A stretch of DNA of 41,889 bases, taken from an uncultured Collinsella sp. GTDB taxonomy: Bacteria; Actinomycetota; Coriobacteriia; Coriobacteriales; Coriobacteriaceae. Position 1 is the first letter of the stretch; every line of letters begins with the position of its first letter. A program made the translations under genes and the position numbers. This document shows positions 25,573 through 34,415 of the stretch, piece after piece. The notes below the pieces were generated by a model, which was given only the letters and a program-made list of their open reading frames with translations, did no database searches and was not told where the DNA came from. The DNA is taken from the NCBI GenBank assembly GCA_944321445.1, contig CALULJ010000019.1, forward strand, positions 1 through 41,889, read 5' to 3'.

Positions 25573-26415
25573 CTACTCCGGCAGCGGATGGAACACGGGC
25601 TGCCAGCGGTCGAATGTGCAGAACTCCGTGAAGCCAAGCTCGCCCAAGCAACGCATAACGTAGCGGATGTAGGACCCCAGGTGCGCCGGTTCGTGCGAAT
25701 CGCTGCCCAGCGTGACGATGTGTCCGCCCAGGTCGCGGTACAGGCGCAAGATGTCGCGGCACGGCTGCAGGTCGGAAAGCCCGTATCGGAAGTTCGACGT
25801 GTTGACCTCGATACCCTTGCCGTCGGCGATCACGCGCTCTAAAATGGCAGCAATCACATCACGGCTGCGTTCAAACGGGTACGGGCCACACGGATCATAG
25901 CGTTTGATGAGGTCCATGTGGCCCAGCACGCTATAGCCCGAGAAGCGCTCAACAACCCGCAGCATCTCGGCATAGTAGGCGTCGTTGTATTCCCGCTGCG
26001 TGCGACCACGCTGGAAGTCGCCGCCCCAAAACTCCTGGTCGTCGACCTGGTGAATGGAGAGGATGGCGAAGTCCATGCGCTGCCCGTACTGCTCGAGCAC
26101 GCGCGTGAACTGCGGAATCGTGTGCACCTGCACGCCGAACTCAAGCCCCGCCTTCACGACAAGGTCGCCCGCATGGCGCTCGCGCGCCAGCTCGATAGCG
26201 GGAAAATAGCGCGCGTAGTCGACGTTGACCGCGGGCTTGCCGTCGCCGGGCCGCGCAAGCTCGGGATGGTCGGCATCGGGCTTGACGCCATAATCTACGT
26301 GGTCGGTGAAGCGGATCTCGTCCAAGTTCAAGCGCACAGCATCGCAGCACACGTCATCGACGGTATACCACGAGTCGTCGCTGAACTCGGAATGCACGTG
26401 ATAGTCCGCAAGCAC
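25573..26415 (-). CDS. PHP-family histidinol-phosphatase-like protein (HisJ type)
   Basis: A 280-residue PHP metallophosphoesterase. Metal-binding motifs are in order: DYHVHSEFSDD at the N-terminus, FTDHVDYG, GLEFGVQ, SIHQVDD, LGHMDL and SDSHEP. HisJ enzymes dephosphorylate histidinol phosphate, but other PHP proteins of this size use other phosphomonoesters. No histidine genes are nearby. GTG at 26415 has GGGGAG five bases upstream. It begins 13 bases after the membrane-protein gene and is probably co-transcribed with it from the operator-bearing promoter near 27110. That context leaves the histidine role uncertain. Confidence 0.82.
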   Translation of the reverse strand: MLADYHVHSEFSDDSWYTVDDVCCDAVRLNLDEIRFTDHVDYGVKPDADHPELARPGDGKPAVNVDYARYFPAIELARERHAGDLVVKAGLEFGVQVHTIPQFTRVLEQYGQRMDFAILSIHQVDDQEFWGGDFQRGRTQREYNDAYYAEMLRVVERFSGYSVLGHMDLIKRYDPCGPYPFERSRDVIAAILERVIADGKGIEVNTSNFRYGLSDLQPCRDILRLYRDLGGHIVTLGSDSHEPAHLGSYIRYVMRCLGELGFTEFCTFDRWQPVFHPLPE

Positions 26416-26428
26416 GGCCGCTCCCCGC

Positions 26429-27043
26429 CTAGCTCCAAATGCCCACGCGCCACGACGCGAACGCGCAGATGGCCGCCAGCACGAACACCACGAGCGCGCC
26501 GGAGATATCGACCAGCATGCCGCCCAGGTTGCGGCGCGCCTTCCACTCGGCAAGTGCGCCGTCGGCGGAGCGCCACACGCGCCAGAGCAGCACCAGGCAC
26601 CCGGCGATGCCCAGCGGATTTTGCAGGCACAGCTCGGCGCAGGTAAGGCCGATGAGATTGCCCAGCGTATAACCGTCGTCACCGTCGGCGTGATGCTTGT
26701 AGGAAAAGTGGATGATCCACGCTACGAACGGCTGCACCATGGCCATGAGGAACGTCACCGCAAACACCGGGTCGCCCTTCATCATGGTCTGGATGTCGCC
26801 GCCGCCCATGATGCCGTTGAAGCCCAGCAGCGCGAACGGGATGAGCACCAACACGACCTGGACGCCGGTGAAGATACGCCGCGTGAGCTGCTCGGACTTG
26901 GTGCCCATGCGGCGCTCGCGCGCGGCGGCCGCGCGCTGCTCGGTGCGCTCGACTTCGCGCTTCTGGGCAAGCTCCCGCTGCTCGGGCGTGACCTCGCGGC
27001 GAGCGGCTGCCTTCTGGGCGGGCGTCATCTTCTTCTTGCTCAT
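26429..27043 (-). CDS. Multi-span membrane protein with charged N-terminal helix
   Basis: A 204-residue protein I do not recognise. Residues 1-55 are highly charged and predicted helical (SKKKMTPAQKAAARREVTPE start, rich in Lys, Arg, Glu, Gln); about five hydrophobic segments follow, from near residue 60 (FTGVQVVLVLIPFALLGFNG) to the end (ALVVFVLAAICAFASW). It is probably an integral membrane protein with a cytoplasmic N-terminus. ATG at 27043 follows GAAGGG. It is the first gene of a two-gene unit with the PHP phosphatase. The promoter carries operator site F directly after the -10. Confidence 0.65.
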   Translation of the reverse strand: MSKKKMTPAQKAAARREVTPEQRELAQKREVERTEQRAAAARERRMGTKSEQLTRRIFTGVQVVLVLIPFALLGFNGIMGGGDIQTMMKGDPVFAVTFLMAMVQPFVAWIIHFSYKHHADGDDGYTLGNLIGLTCAELCLQNPLGIAGCLVLLWRVWRSADGALAEWKARRNLGGMLVDISGALVVFVLAAICAFASWRVGIWS

Positions 27044-27090
27044 GGCGTTCCCTTCGTGCTGGCCTTCTGACTGGTTGTTAGGCCGGAAGC

Positions 27091-27139
27091 AACTTGTTCG
27101 TACATGTTTAGTATAGCAGGTCAACCCCTGTTCGAACAA
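27091..27139 (-). promoter_or_regulatory. Promoter with operator site F for the membrane protein/PHP operon
   Basis: On the minus strand TTGTTC (27139-27134) and TATACT (27115-27110) are 18 bases apart. AACTTGTTCGTACATGTT (27091-27108) starts just after the -10, the position expected of a repressor site. The -35 itself lies in a TTCGAA palindrome (near 27131-27136). Confidence 0.6.
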
Positions 27140-27187
27140 TTATTCCGTAGACGGCACAACCGGTCCGTGGCAGGTTGGAATGGGGCG

Positions 27188-27249
27188 CGTGAAATAAGGA
27201 CAGAGGTTTTTCACGCGTGCGCGTGAAAAACCTCTGTCCTTATTTCACG
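27188..27249. repeat. REP-like palindrome with GGACAGAGGTTTTT core, perfect 30-bp arms
   Basis: Arms 27188-27217 and 27220-27249 are perfect complements with a 2-base centre (arm begins CGTGAAATAAGGACAGAGG). The same core is at 8663-8684. A partial copy (CCTGTCCTCAATTCACGG) follows. It lies in the 537-base gap 27044-27580 with element D; no gene is visible in that gap. Confidence 0.85.
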
Positions 27250-27268
27250 GCCTGTCCTCAATTCACGG

Positions 27269-27472
27269 CTGGGTAGGCAATCGTGGTCGATATGCATTAT
27301 TCAGGCGGAACTGCAGCTGGCAAATGCCCGCCGCAATCCCGCCTGACAGCCGAACGTCGCGCGTCCCCTGCTGCGCTTCCTGGGATTTTCTTGCCCTGCA
27401 TGCGAAGCGGCGTTCCCAGGCGCGCCCGCGCACGCCGGCAAAAATGCATATCGACCACGATTGCCTACCCAG
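27269..27472. repeat. Long inverted-repeat element D (29-bp arms, 146-bp structured interior)
   Basis: Perfect 29-bp arms 27269-27297 and 27444-27472 (arm begins CTGGGTAGGCAATCGTGGTC). The interior holds two further stems, TCAGGCGG/CCGCCTGA (27301-27308 with 27339-27346) and CCTGGGA/TCCCAGG further on, giving a three-way-junction fold typical of a structured RNA. It is the longest of four such elements in the window. Confidence 0.8.
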
Positions 27473-27517
27473 CAGGCGTAAGGCCACACGCAACCCTCAC
27501 ACCAACACGCGACAAAG

Positions 27518-27540
27518 GGCGGGTCCCGTAGGACCCGCCC
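27518..27540 (-). terminator. Terminator of the alpha-glucoside operon
   Basis: GGCGGGTCC and GGACCCGCC pair across CGTA about 45 bases beyond the glucosidase stop. In the minus direction the stem is followed by CTTTGT, a weak T-run. Confidence 0.6.
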
Positions 27541-27580
27541 ACCCCCTGCAGGGGAAACACAATTGCAAGCTTGCGCAACC

Positions 27581-28960
<1,380 letters not shown>

Positions 28961-29019
28961 TTACGTTGCGGGGCCTGCGGTGCGACCGGGTGCAGGACCC
29001 CTCGAAAACAGTGGAGGGC

Positions 29020-29063
29020 GAGCGGGCGGTGCGGATAGGAGGGGGTGGGGACACCGCCCGCTC
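29020..29063 (-). terminator. Intercistronic hairpin between permease and glucosidase
   Basis: GAGCGGGCGGTG (29020-29031) pairs perfectly with CACCGCCCGCTC (29052-29063) across a 20-base loop, 39 bases after the permease stop. No T-run follows, so it may stabilise or partially terminate the transcript. Confidence 0.5.
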
Positions 29064-29102
29064 TGAAAGAGGTTTGACGCGGCTAGGATTGATACGCGTC
29101 GG

Positions 29103-30692
29103 CTACATCAGCTTCTCGAACTCGTCGCGGACCTTGGGCACCTTGAGGCCGATGATGATCTGGACGGACTTGCCCTTCTTCATGCAGCCGCTGGTGCCGA
29201 TGCTCTTGAAGTCGGCGTCGTCGGCCACGAGGGTCTCGTCCTTCACGTTCAGGCGCAGACGGGTCACGCAGTTGGTGACGTCCACGATGTTCTCGGGGCC
29301 ACCGACGAGCTCCATGCAGGCAGCGGCGGTCACGGCGTAGGGATTCTCCTCGGCCGCGGCGGTGCCATCGGGCAGGGTGCCGCCCTGCTTGGCCGCGCGG
29401 TACTCGGCCTTGCTGCGGAACTTGATCTCCTCTTCATCATCCTCGCGACCCGGGGTCTTGAAGTCGAACTTGAGGATGAGGGTGCGGAAGACAACGAACC
29501 AGATGCCGGTGAAGATCAGGCCGACGACGAGACCGATGAGGTAGGTCATCCAATGGTTGGCCCACAGCGGGATGAGGTTCAGCGAGCTGATCTCGATGAG
29601 GCCGCCGGCGAACACGCCCACGACGCCGACCGCGTTCATGGCGGTGGCCAGGCAGGCGGCCAGCACGCAGTGAACGATGAACAGGCCGGGCGCGATGAAC
29701 AGGAACGTAAACTCGATGGGCTCGGTGACGCCGCAGAAGATGGCCGTCAGGGTGATGGGGATCAAAAGACCCAGGAGCTCCTGGCGCTTCTCAGGCTTGG
29801 CGGTGGCGTAGAAGGCCAGCGCGATGCCCGGGCAGCCGAACATCTTCGACCAGGTGGAGCAGGTGAAGGCCGCATAGGGGGCGAGCTCGGTGAGCGGCGC
29901 GGAGGACGCGGCGATCTCGGGGAGCTGCTTGGCGAACGCGGCGTAGATGCCGCCGTTCACCACGGCGTTGTCATAGTAGAACGGGCTGTACAGCAGGTGA
30001 TGCAGGCCGAAGGGGATGAGCGCGCGCTCGAGGAACGCGAAGATCCACACGCCCGGCAGACCGACCGTGGCAACGAAACCCTGGAAGGCGCGGATTCCGT
30101 CCTGCACGTGCGGCCACACGAGGCACGCGAGAAGCGCGGTGGGCAGCATCACGAAGAACGCAATCATGTAGACGAACGTGGAGCCGGAGAAGACGCCGAG
30201 CCACTCGGGGAGCTCGAAATCGAAGAACTTGTTGTGCAGCGCGATGACGATGCCGGAGATGGCAAGGGCACCAATCATGCCCATGTCGAGGGTCTTGATG
30301 CTGGCGACCATGGCCAGACCCGAGGAACCGCCGGTTTCGGCGCTGAAATCAACGCCGAAGAAGCCGCCCCACTGGGAGAGCATCGTGGACACGAAGTAGT
30401 TGAAGGTGAGGTAGGCAACGAGCACTTCCATGCAGCAACGTGCGTTTTGCTTGTTGGCCAGACCGATGGGAAGCGACACCGCGAACAGCAGCGGAAGCTG
30501 GTTGAAGACCGTCCAGCCGCCCTGCAAGATGACGTTCCACACGCCATACCACAGCGTATCGGGAGCTGCCAGGGCGCCGAAGATGACCTCGGTGGTGAAC
30601 AGCGTACCGAGACCGATGACCACGCCTGCAAACGCGAAGAGAAGCACCGGGGTGAACATGGCACCGCCGAACTTCTGGATCTTTTGCATCAT
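29103..30692 (-). CDS. PTS alpha-glucoside transporter IICB (GlvC/MalB type)
   Basis: A 529-residue permease with domain order IIC then IIB. Residues 1-430 hold about ten membrane spans (MFTPVLLFAFAGVVIGLG, and the TEPIEFTFLFIAPG substrate-region signature); a charged linker follows; the IIB domain has the phosphorylated C475 in VTNCVTRLRLNV. It imports and phosphorylates maltose-like alpha-glucosides. No IIA domain is fused or nearby, so a glucose-type IIA elsewhere must serve it. ATG pair at 30692/30689 follows GGAGGAGGG. Upstream lie a TATAAT box with a poor -35 and three operator copies. Confidence 0.94.
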   Translation of the reverse strand: MMQKIQKFGGAMFTPVLLFAFAGVVIGLGTLFTTEVIFGALAAPDTLWYGVWNVILQGGWTVFNQLPLLFAVSLPIGLANKQNARCCMEVLVAYLTFNYFVSTMLSQWGGFFGVDFSAETGGSSGLAMVASIKTLDMGMIGALAISGIVIALHNKFFDFELPEWLGVFSGSTFVYMIAFFVMLPTALLACLVWPHVQDGIRAFQGFVATVGLPGVWIFAFLERALIPFGLHHLLYSPFYYDNAVVNGGIYAAFAKQLPEIAASSAPLTELAPYAAFTCSTWSKMFGCPGIALAFYATAKPEKRQELLGLLIPITLTAIFCGVTEPIEFTFLFIAPGLFIVHCVLAACLATAMNAVGVVGVFAGGLIEISSLNLIPLWANHWMTYLIGLVVGLIFTGIWFVVFRTLILKFDFKTPGREDDEEEIKFRSKAEYRAAKQGGTLPDGTAAAEENPYAVTAAACMELVGGPENIVDVTNCVTRLRLNVKDETLVADDADFKSIGTSGCMKKGKSVQIIIGLKVPKVRDEFEKLM

Positions 30693-30750
30693 GGTAGCCC
30701 TCCTCCTTTCTTGCTTGTGCATCCGGACAGGCGAACGTCCGAAGCATGCG

Positions 30751-30756
30751 ATTATA
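30751..30756 (-). promoter_or_regulatory. -10 box of the alpha-glucoside permease promoter
   Basis: TATAAT on the minus strand at 30756-30751, within TATATATAAT. The hexamer 17 bases upstream (AGCAGG) is far from TTGACA, so the promoter may need an activator. Operator A lies about 50 bases upstream of the -10. Confidence 0.5.
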
Positions 30757-30805
30757 TATAACCTGCATGTCCCCCTGCTCAGACGCGCTGCCGGCCGCGC
30801 TGCCA

Positions 30806-30823
30806 AACATGTACGTACAAGTT
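30806..30823. promoter_or_regulatory. Operator site A
   Basis: AACATGTACGTACAAGTT, an 18-bp palindrome with one mismatch between halves, the most symmetrical copy of the AACTTGTNCGTACAAGTT family. It lies between the divergent permease and GntR genes. Confidence 0.65.
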
Positions 30824-30863
30824 ATGGCTGTATCATGCGCTTCCTGTGTCCTGAAGTCAATCA

Positions 30864-30881
30864 GACTTGTTCGTACAACTG
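30864..30881. promoter_or_regulatory. Operator site B
   Basis: GACTTGTTCGTACAACTG, 58 bases from site A in the same divergent region. It keeps the CTTGT-CGTACAA core. Confidence 0.6.
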
Positions 30882-30910
30882 TGAGCGGTCGAGATTTTCC
30901 GGTAAGCGTT

Positions 30911-30928
30911 AACTTGTTCGTACAGGTT
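30911..30928. promoter_or_regulatory. Operator site C
   Basis: AACTTGTTCGTACAGGTT, 47 bases from site B. It matches site F (27091-27108) in 17 of 18 positions. Confidence 0.6.
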
Positions 30929-30980
30929 GACGAATAGACGCATGTGTGCTCTTGCCTCTGCTGGATGTCGATTGGACTGC

Positions 30981-31081
30981 ATAGGGGGTTGGCAGTTTCT
31001 ACTTGCCGTTTCGTTCGGTAACTTGGGCATTTCAGGCCAGTTAGTGAACGAAACGGCAAGTAGAAATGATTGCCCCCCTAT
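30981..31081. repeat. Near-palindromic intergenic element, copy 2
   Basis: A ~100-bp imperfect palindrome bounded by ATAGGGGG and CCCCCCTAT, with stems containing TTTCTACTTGCCGTTTCGTT and its complement, and a loop with GGGCATTTCAGGCC that is close to copy 3 (CGCGCATTTCAGGC). It sits between operator C and operator D in the divergent promoter region. Confidence 0.8.
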
Positions 31082-31128
31082 CAAGCACGCTGCCAGACCG
31101 CCGCGCACCGGTTGACTTTGCTGGGTTT

Positions 31129-31163
31129 TTGCTCAACACTTCAATGAGTTGTACGAATAAGAT
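31129..31163 (+). promoter_or_regulatory. GntR promoter with operator site D
   Basis: TTGCTC (31129-31134) and TACGAA (31152-31157) are 17 bases apart. Site D, GAGTTGTACGAATAAGAT (31146-31163), covers the -10, which suggests that the regulator represses its own gene. Confidence 0.5.
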
Positions 31164-31172
31164 GGAGTAGCC

Positions 31173-31898
31173 ATGCCGAAGTCTGTGTTTTGGGATATAT
31201 ACCGCGATATCAAAGCGAACATCGAGGACGGGACGTACGCCTACCAGTCGTTTTTGCCGTCCGAGGCGGAACTGACCGCCTGCTTCGCATGTTCGCGCAG
31301 CTCGGTGCGGCGCGCGCTGGCGCAGCTTGCGGCCGACGGCTATGTGCAGTCGCAGCAGGGCAAGGGCGTGCGCGTGATTCGCGACCCGCAGATGGAGACG
31401 CCGCATGGCTACGACGGGCTCGAAACGTTCCGCGAGATGGCGGTGCGCCGCGGGTTCAAGCCGCGTACCGAGACGCTGCTCGTTGAGCAGGTGACCGCAT
31501 CGGAAGAGATTGCGCAGCTCACGGGCTTTCCCGAGGGAAGCACGCTCACGCACATCATCCGCAAGCGCTTTGCCGACGAGCGCGCCGTGGGAACCGACGA
31601 GAGCTATTACCTCACCGAGCGCGTCCCCGGCCTCACCGCCGAAGTGGTGAGCAATTCGGTCTACGAATACCTCGAGAACGTGCTGGGGATGAAGATCATC
31701 ACGAGCAAGCGCACCGTCACCGTCGAGGGCGTCAACGATTCCGACATCGCGAATCTCGATTTGGATGGCTTCAACGCGATTGCCGTGATTCGCGGCAACG
31801 CATTCGATGTCGAGGGCATCATGGTCGAATACACCGAGACCCGCCAGGTGCCTGGCTTCTTCTCGATGTACGAAACCGCGATTCGCCCGCAGCGATAG
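31173..31898 (+). CDS. GntR-family regulator of the alpha-glucoside locus (TreR-like, UTRA type)
   Basis: A 241-residue regulator: winged helix at residues 5-70 (SFLPSEAELTACFACSRSSVRRAL), UTRA domain from about 90 to 235 (LTHIIRKRFADERAVGTDESYY). TreR- and GlvR-like members sense a sugar phosphate made by the cognate PTS. It is divergent from the permease gene, and its own promoter overlaps operator site D, so it is the prime candidate to bind all six AACTTGTNCGTACAAGTT sites in the window. ATG at 31173 follows GGAG. Whether it represses, activates or both is not visible. Confidence 0.9.
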   Translation: MPKSVFWDIYRDIKANIEDGTYAYQSFLPSEAELTACFACSRSSVRRALAQLAADGYVQSQQGKGVRVIRDPQMETPHGYDGLETFREMAVRRGFKPRTETLLVEQVTASEEIAQLTGFPEGSTLTHIIRKRFADERAVGTDESYYLTERVPGLTAEVVSNSVYEYLENVLGMKIITSKRTVTVEGVNDSDIANLDLDGFNAIAVIRGNAFDVEGIMVEYTETRQVPGFFSMYETAIRPQR

Positions 31899-31979
31899 CG
31901 CAGCGCAGGCGTCATCTGGCGGAATTGTCGTGTCGGCACCGCCCTGGCTGCTAGCAGGGCGCATGTGCTACCCTATGAG

Positions 31980-32075
31980 ATGGACGGCACCCGCTGCATC
32001 GGGTTAGGCCGACTCCGAAACCTTTATAGGGTGGAGAGTGGCCGTTTCCGCTTAGGCGGGAACGGCTATTTTCTT
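31980..32075 (+). ncRNA. Candidate antisense RNA of the type I toxin locus
   Basis: A plus-strand transcript starting near 31980 would end at an intrinsic terminator: GCCGTTTCCGC/GCGGGAACGGC (32041-32051 with 32056-32066) followed by TATTTTCTT. It would overlap the 3' region of a toxin mRNA made from the other strand, as in txpA/RatA-type systems. The promoter is not clear, so the start is approximate. Confidence 0.4.
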
Positions 32076-32149
32076 CGACCTATTTCTAAGCCGAGGGCAA
32101 TAGCCGAAAGTACAAGGACTAACAATGCGTATACATCGGTAGTGCTCAT
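32066..32149 (-). CDS. Small hydrophobic peptide, putative holin-like type I toxin
   Basis: A 27-residue peptide, MSTTDVYALLVLVLSAIALG followed by LEIGRRK: one membrane span from about residue 6 to 20 and a basic tail. Start MST, length and layout resemble the putative holin-like toxin family (TxpA/BsrG-like) of type I toxin-antitoxin systems, which depolarise the membrane when overproduced. ATG at 32149 has AAAGGA about 12 bases upstream. Its mRNA would contain GGCCGACTCC in the 5' leader and the complementary GGAGTCGGCC in the 3' part, so 5'-3' pairing could block translation, a known feature of such toxin mRNAs. Too short for certainty by sequence alone. Confidence 0.55.
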   Translation of the reverse strand: MSTTDVYALLVLVLSAIALGLEIGRRK

Positions 32150-32216
32150 AGGCGTCGTCCTTTCTAACAAGGAGTCGGCCCCGTCCATCTCATAGAGCGC
32201 GCACGCGCCCTGTCTG

Positions 32217-32879
32217 CTAGCTGATCTTCGCGCTGGGGCAAATGTCTGCCAGCGGGCACTCACCGCACAGGGGCTTGCGCGCGTCGCAGATTTCGCGGCC
32301 CAGCATGATCCACTGGTGGTTGACGTCGTTCCAGTACTCGCGCGGCAAGATCTTGAGCAGGTCCTGCTCGGTTTTGAGCGGCTCTTTCGCGTGCGTTTTG
32401 GGCGACAGCATCAGGCGATGCGCGATGCGGTTCACATGCGTGTCGACCGCGATGCCCTCCACGATGCCAAAGCCCACGTTCAACACGATATTCGCTGTCT
32501 TGCGGCCCACGCCGGGCAGCTTGACGAGCTCCTTCATGTCGGCCGGGACCTCGCCGCCATAGTCGGCCACGATCATCTGCGCGCACTCCACGCAGTGCTT
32601 CGCCTTCATCTTGTAGAAGCCGAGCGACTTAATGACCTCGGCGATCTCGGCCGGGGTGGCGCCCGCCATGGCCTCGGGCGTGGGCCAGCGGCGGAAGAGC
32701 TCCGGGGTGACCTTGTTCACCTGCGCGTCGGTTGTCTGCGCGGAAAGCAGCACCGAGATCACGAGCCGGAAGGGATTCGCGTGGTCCAAGAAGCACTCGA
32801 CCGGACCGTAGCGCTCGTTCAGACGCCGGCACACCTCGATAGCCCGTTCCCGCTTCGCTGCATTCGTCTCGCGCGGCAT
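32217..32879 (-). CDS. nth: Endonuclease III
   Basis: A 220-residue base-excision glycosylase/AP lyase that removes oxidised pyrimidines. The helix-hairpin-helix is LPGVGRKTANIVL with catalytic K127; catalytic D146 is in AVDTHVNR; the [4Fe-4S] cluster ligands are C198, C205, C208 and C214 in the normal C-x6-C-x2-C-x5-C spacing. Start ATG 32879 overlaps the rmuC stop (GTGATG context), so the two are translationally coupled; a GTG at 32882 is the alternative. Placing a FeS-containing Nth 4 kb from a FeS-less MutY is a contrast worth noting. Confidence 0.96.
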   Translation of the reverse strand: MPRETNAAKRERAIEVCRRLNERYGPVECFLDHANPFRLVISVLLSAQTTDAQVNKVTPELFRRWPTPEAMAGATPAEIAEVIKSLGFYKMKAKHCVECAQMIVADYGGEVPADMKELVKLPGVGRKTANIVLNVGFGIVEGIAVDTHVNRIAHRLMLSPKTHAKEPLKTEQDLLKILPREYWNDVNHQWIMLGREICDARKPLCGECPLADICPSAKIS

Positions 32880-34273
32880 CACGCATCGCCTTCTTCCTGG
32901 GTCGTGTCGTATGGTACTGCGGGCTCCTCGTCCGCATCGTCTTGGGGCACCGCGGCAGCACCCAAAACGAGTTCGACCTCGCGCGCATCGTCGAGCGCCG
33001 TGACGTCGCGCAGCTTGCGCTCGATGGCGCGCGTGCGCGTGGTCATGAGGGTCTCGACCGTGGAGCCCGCGCGGTTGATCTGGTCGTAGGCACGGCGGAG
33101 GGCGGCCTGATAGCGCGGCAGTTCGGCCTTCACGGCGGAGAGCACGCGCAGGATTTCGTCGGCCTGACGCTGGAAGGCAAAGCTCTGATAGCTCATCTGG
33201 AGGCTGTTCAGAATCGCCGCCATGGTGGAGGGGCCGGCGACGCTCACCTGGTAGTCGCGCTGCAGGCTCTCGAGCATACCGGGCATGTCGACGACCTCGG
33301 CATACAGGCCCTCGAACGGCAGGAACATGATGGCGAAATTCGTGGTCTCTGGTACCGAGATGTATTTGCTGGAGATGTCTTTCGCTTCGAGTCGGATGCG
33401 CTGCTCGAGCTGGCGGCGCGCGGTGGTGATGCCCTCGGCGTCGCCCACCGCCACGGCTTCGCGCAGGTGCTCGTAGGTGTCCCCCGGAAACTTGGCATCG
33501 ATGGGTAGCAGCACGGGCTCTGCTCCCTCGACGGGAATGCGCACCGCGAACTCGACGCGCTCGGCGCTGCCCGACTTGGTGGCGACGTTTTGCACGTATT
33601 GCTCGGGCGAGAGAATCTCGGCCAGGATGGCTCCGAGCTGCACCTCGCCCAGCATGCCGCGCGTCTTGACGTTACCCAGCACGCGCTTGAGGTCGCCCAC
33701 GCCCTGGGCGATGCCCTGCATATCGCCCAGGCCCTTGTACACCGCTTCGAGCTGGTCACTCACCTGCTTGAAGGAGCGAGCGAGCCGCGTTTCAAGCGTG
33801 GTCTGCAGCTTCTCGTCGACCGTTTGGCGCATGCGCTCCAGCTGGCGTTCGTTGTCCTGACGGATGGTGGCGAGCTGCCGGTCGACCGAGACGCGCATCT
33901 CGCGCAGGCGCGTGTCCACGGTATCGCGGTTCTGGCCCAGCTGTTCCTGCATCTCGCGACGCACGTCGTCCATCTTGGCATTCGCGCGGGCGAACTCGCG
34001 GGTCAGGGCATCGAAGCGCTCCTGATCGACTGCTGCGGTGCTGGCCGCATGCTGAGACAGGCCCGCAAGCACGGCGTTTACCTGCGCTAGCGTTGAGCTT
34101 GCGGCGTCCATGGCGACGGCGGCGCGCTGCGCGGACTCGGCGGCGCGACGGGCAAGTTCGAGCTCGCTCGCGTGGGCGCGCTGGGAGCGCAGGGCAAGCG
34201 CCACCGCGACGCCCCCCAGCACGGCTGCTGCCACGGCAGCGAATACCGCGATGATAAGTAGAACCGTCTGCAT
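32879..34273 (-). CDS. rmuC: DNA recombination protein RmuC family
   Basis: A 464-residue protein with an N-terminal membrane anchor (residues 2-25, TVLLIIAVFAAVAAAVLGGV), a long coiled coil to about residue 190, and the RmuC nuclease-like domain (GMLGEVQLGAILAEIL, PIDAKFPGDTYEHL, MFLPFEGLYAEV). RmuC limits inversions at short inverted repeats, notable in a genome region so rich in palindromes. ATG at 34273 is 9 bases after GGGAG; ATG at 34282 is too close to it. It overlaps nth by one base and is co-transcribed with it. The C-terminal 30 residues are acidic. Confidence 0.92.
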   Translation of the reverse strand: MQTVLLIIAVFAAVAAAVLGGVAVALALRSQRAHASELELARRAAESAQRAAVAMDAASSTLAQVNAVLAGLSQHAASTAAVDQERFDALTREFARANAKMDDVRREMQEQLGQNRDTVDTRLREMRVSVDRQLATIRQDNERQLERMRQTVDEKLQTTLETRLARSFKQVSDQLEAVYKGLGDMQGIAQGVGDLKRVLGNVKTRGMLGEVQLGAILAEILSPEQYVQNVATKSGSAERVEFAVRIPVEGAEPVLLPIDAKFPGDTYEHLREAVAVGDAEGITTARRQLEQRIRLEAKDISSKYISVPETTNFAIMFLPFEGLYAEVVDMPGMLESLQRDYQVSVAGPSTMAAILNSLQMSYQSFAFQRQADEILRVLSAVKAELPRYQAALRRAYDQINRAGSTVETLMTTRTRAIERKLRDVTALDDAREVELVLGAAAVPQDDADEEPAVPYDTTQEEGDA

Positions 34274-34415
34274 GTGCGCCATCTCCCGATGCGTCTTCGA
34301 TTTCCCGCTCCATCTGCCCGTCATTATACGGTTGCCCTCGCACAAACGGGGTCGCCGGATGCCATTTGGCTTGGACTCCCCCGCTTGCTGGAGCTGCCCC
34401 GAAGGGATCCGTGCC

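Larger units (their letters stand above)
31951..32220. repeat. Inverted repeat enclosing the small-toxin locus
   Basis: CTATGAGATGGACGG (31973-31987) and its complement (32181-32195), plus GGCCGACTCC (32007-32016) and its complement (32171-32180), frame the toxin gene. Similarity extends outward through GGCGC-TG-GC to CTAGCAG at 31951-31957 and its complement at 32214-32220, which includes the endonuclease III stop codon. Both inward-facing strands thus begin with nearly the same ~40 bases. Confidence 0.75.

Noticed and set aside
25517..27139. Reading the AACTTGTNCGTACAAGTT sites as LexA boxes
   Set aside because: LexA boxes have CGAAC and GTTCG arms facing across four bases; here symmetry centres on ACGT/TCGT with TTGT outer arms, and no SOS genes follow.
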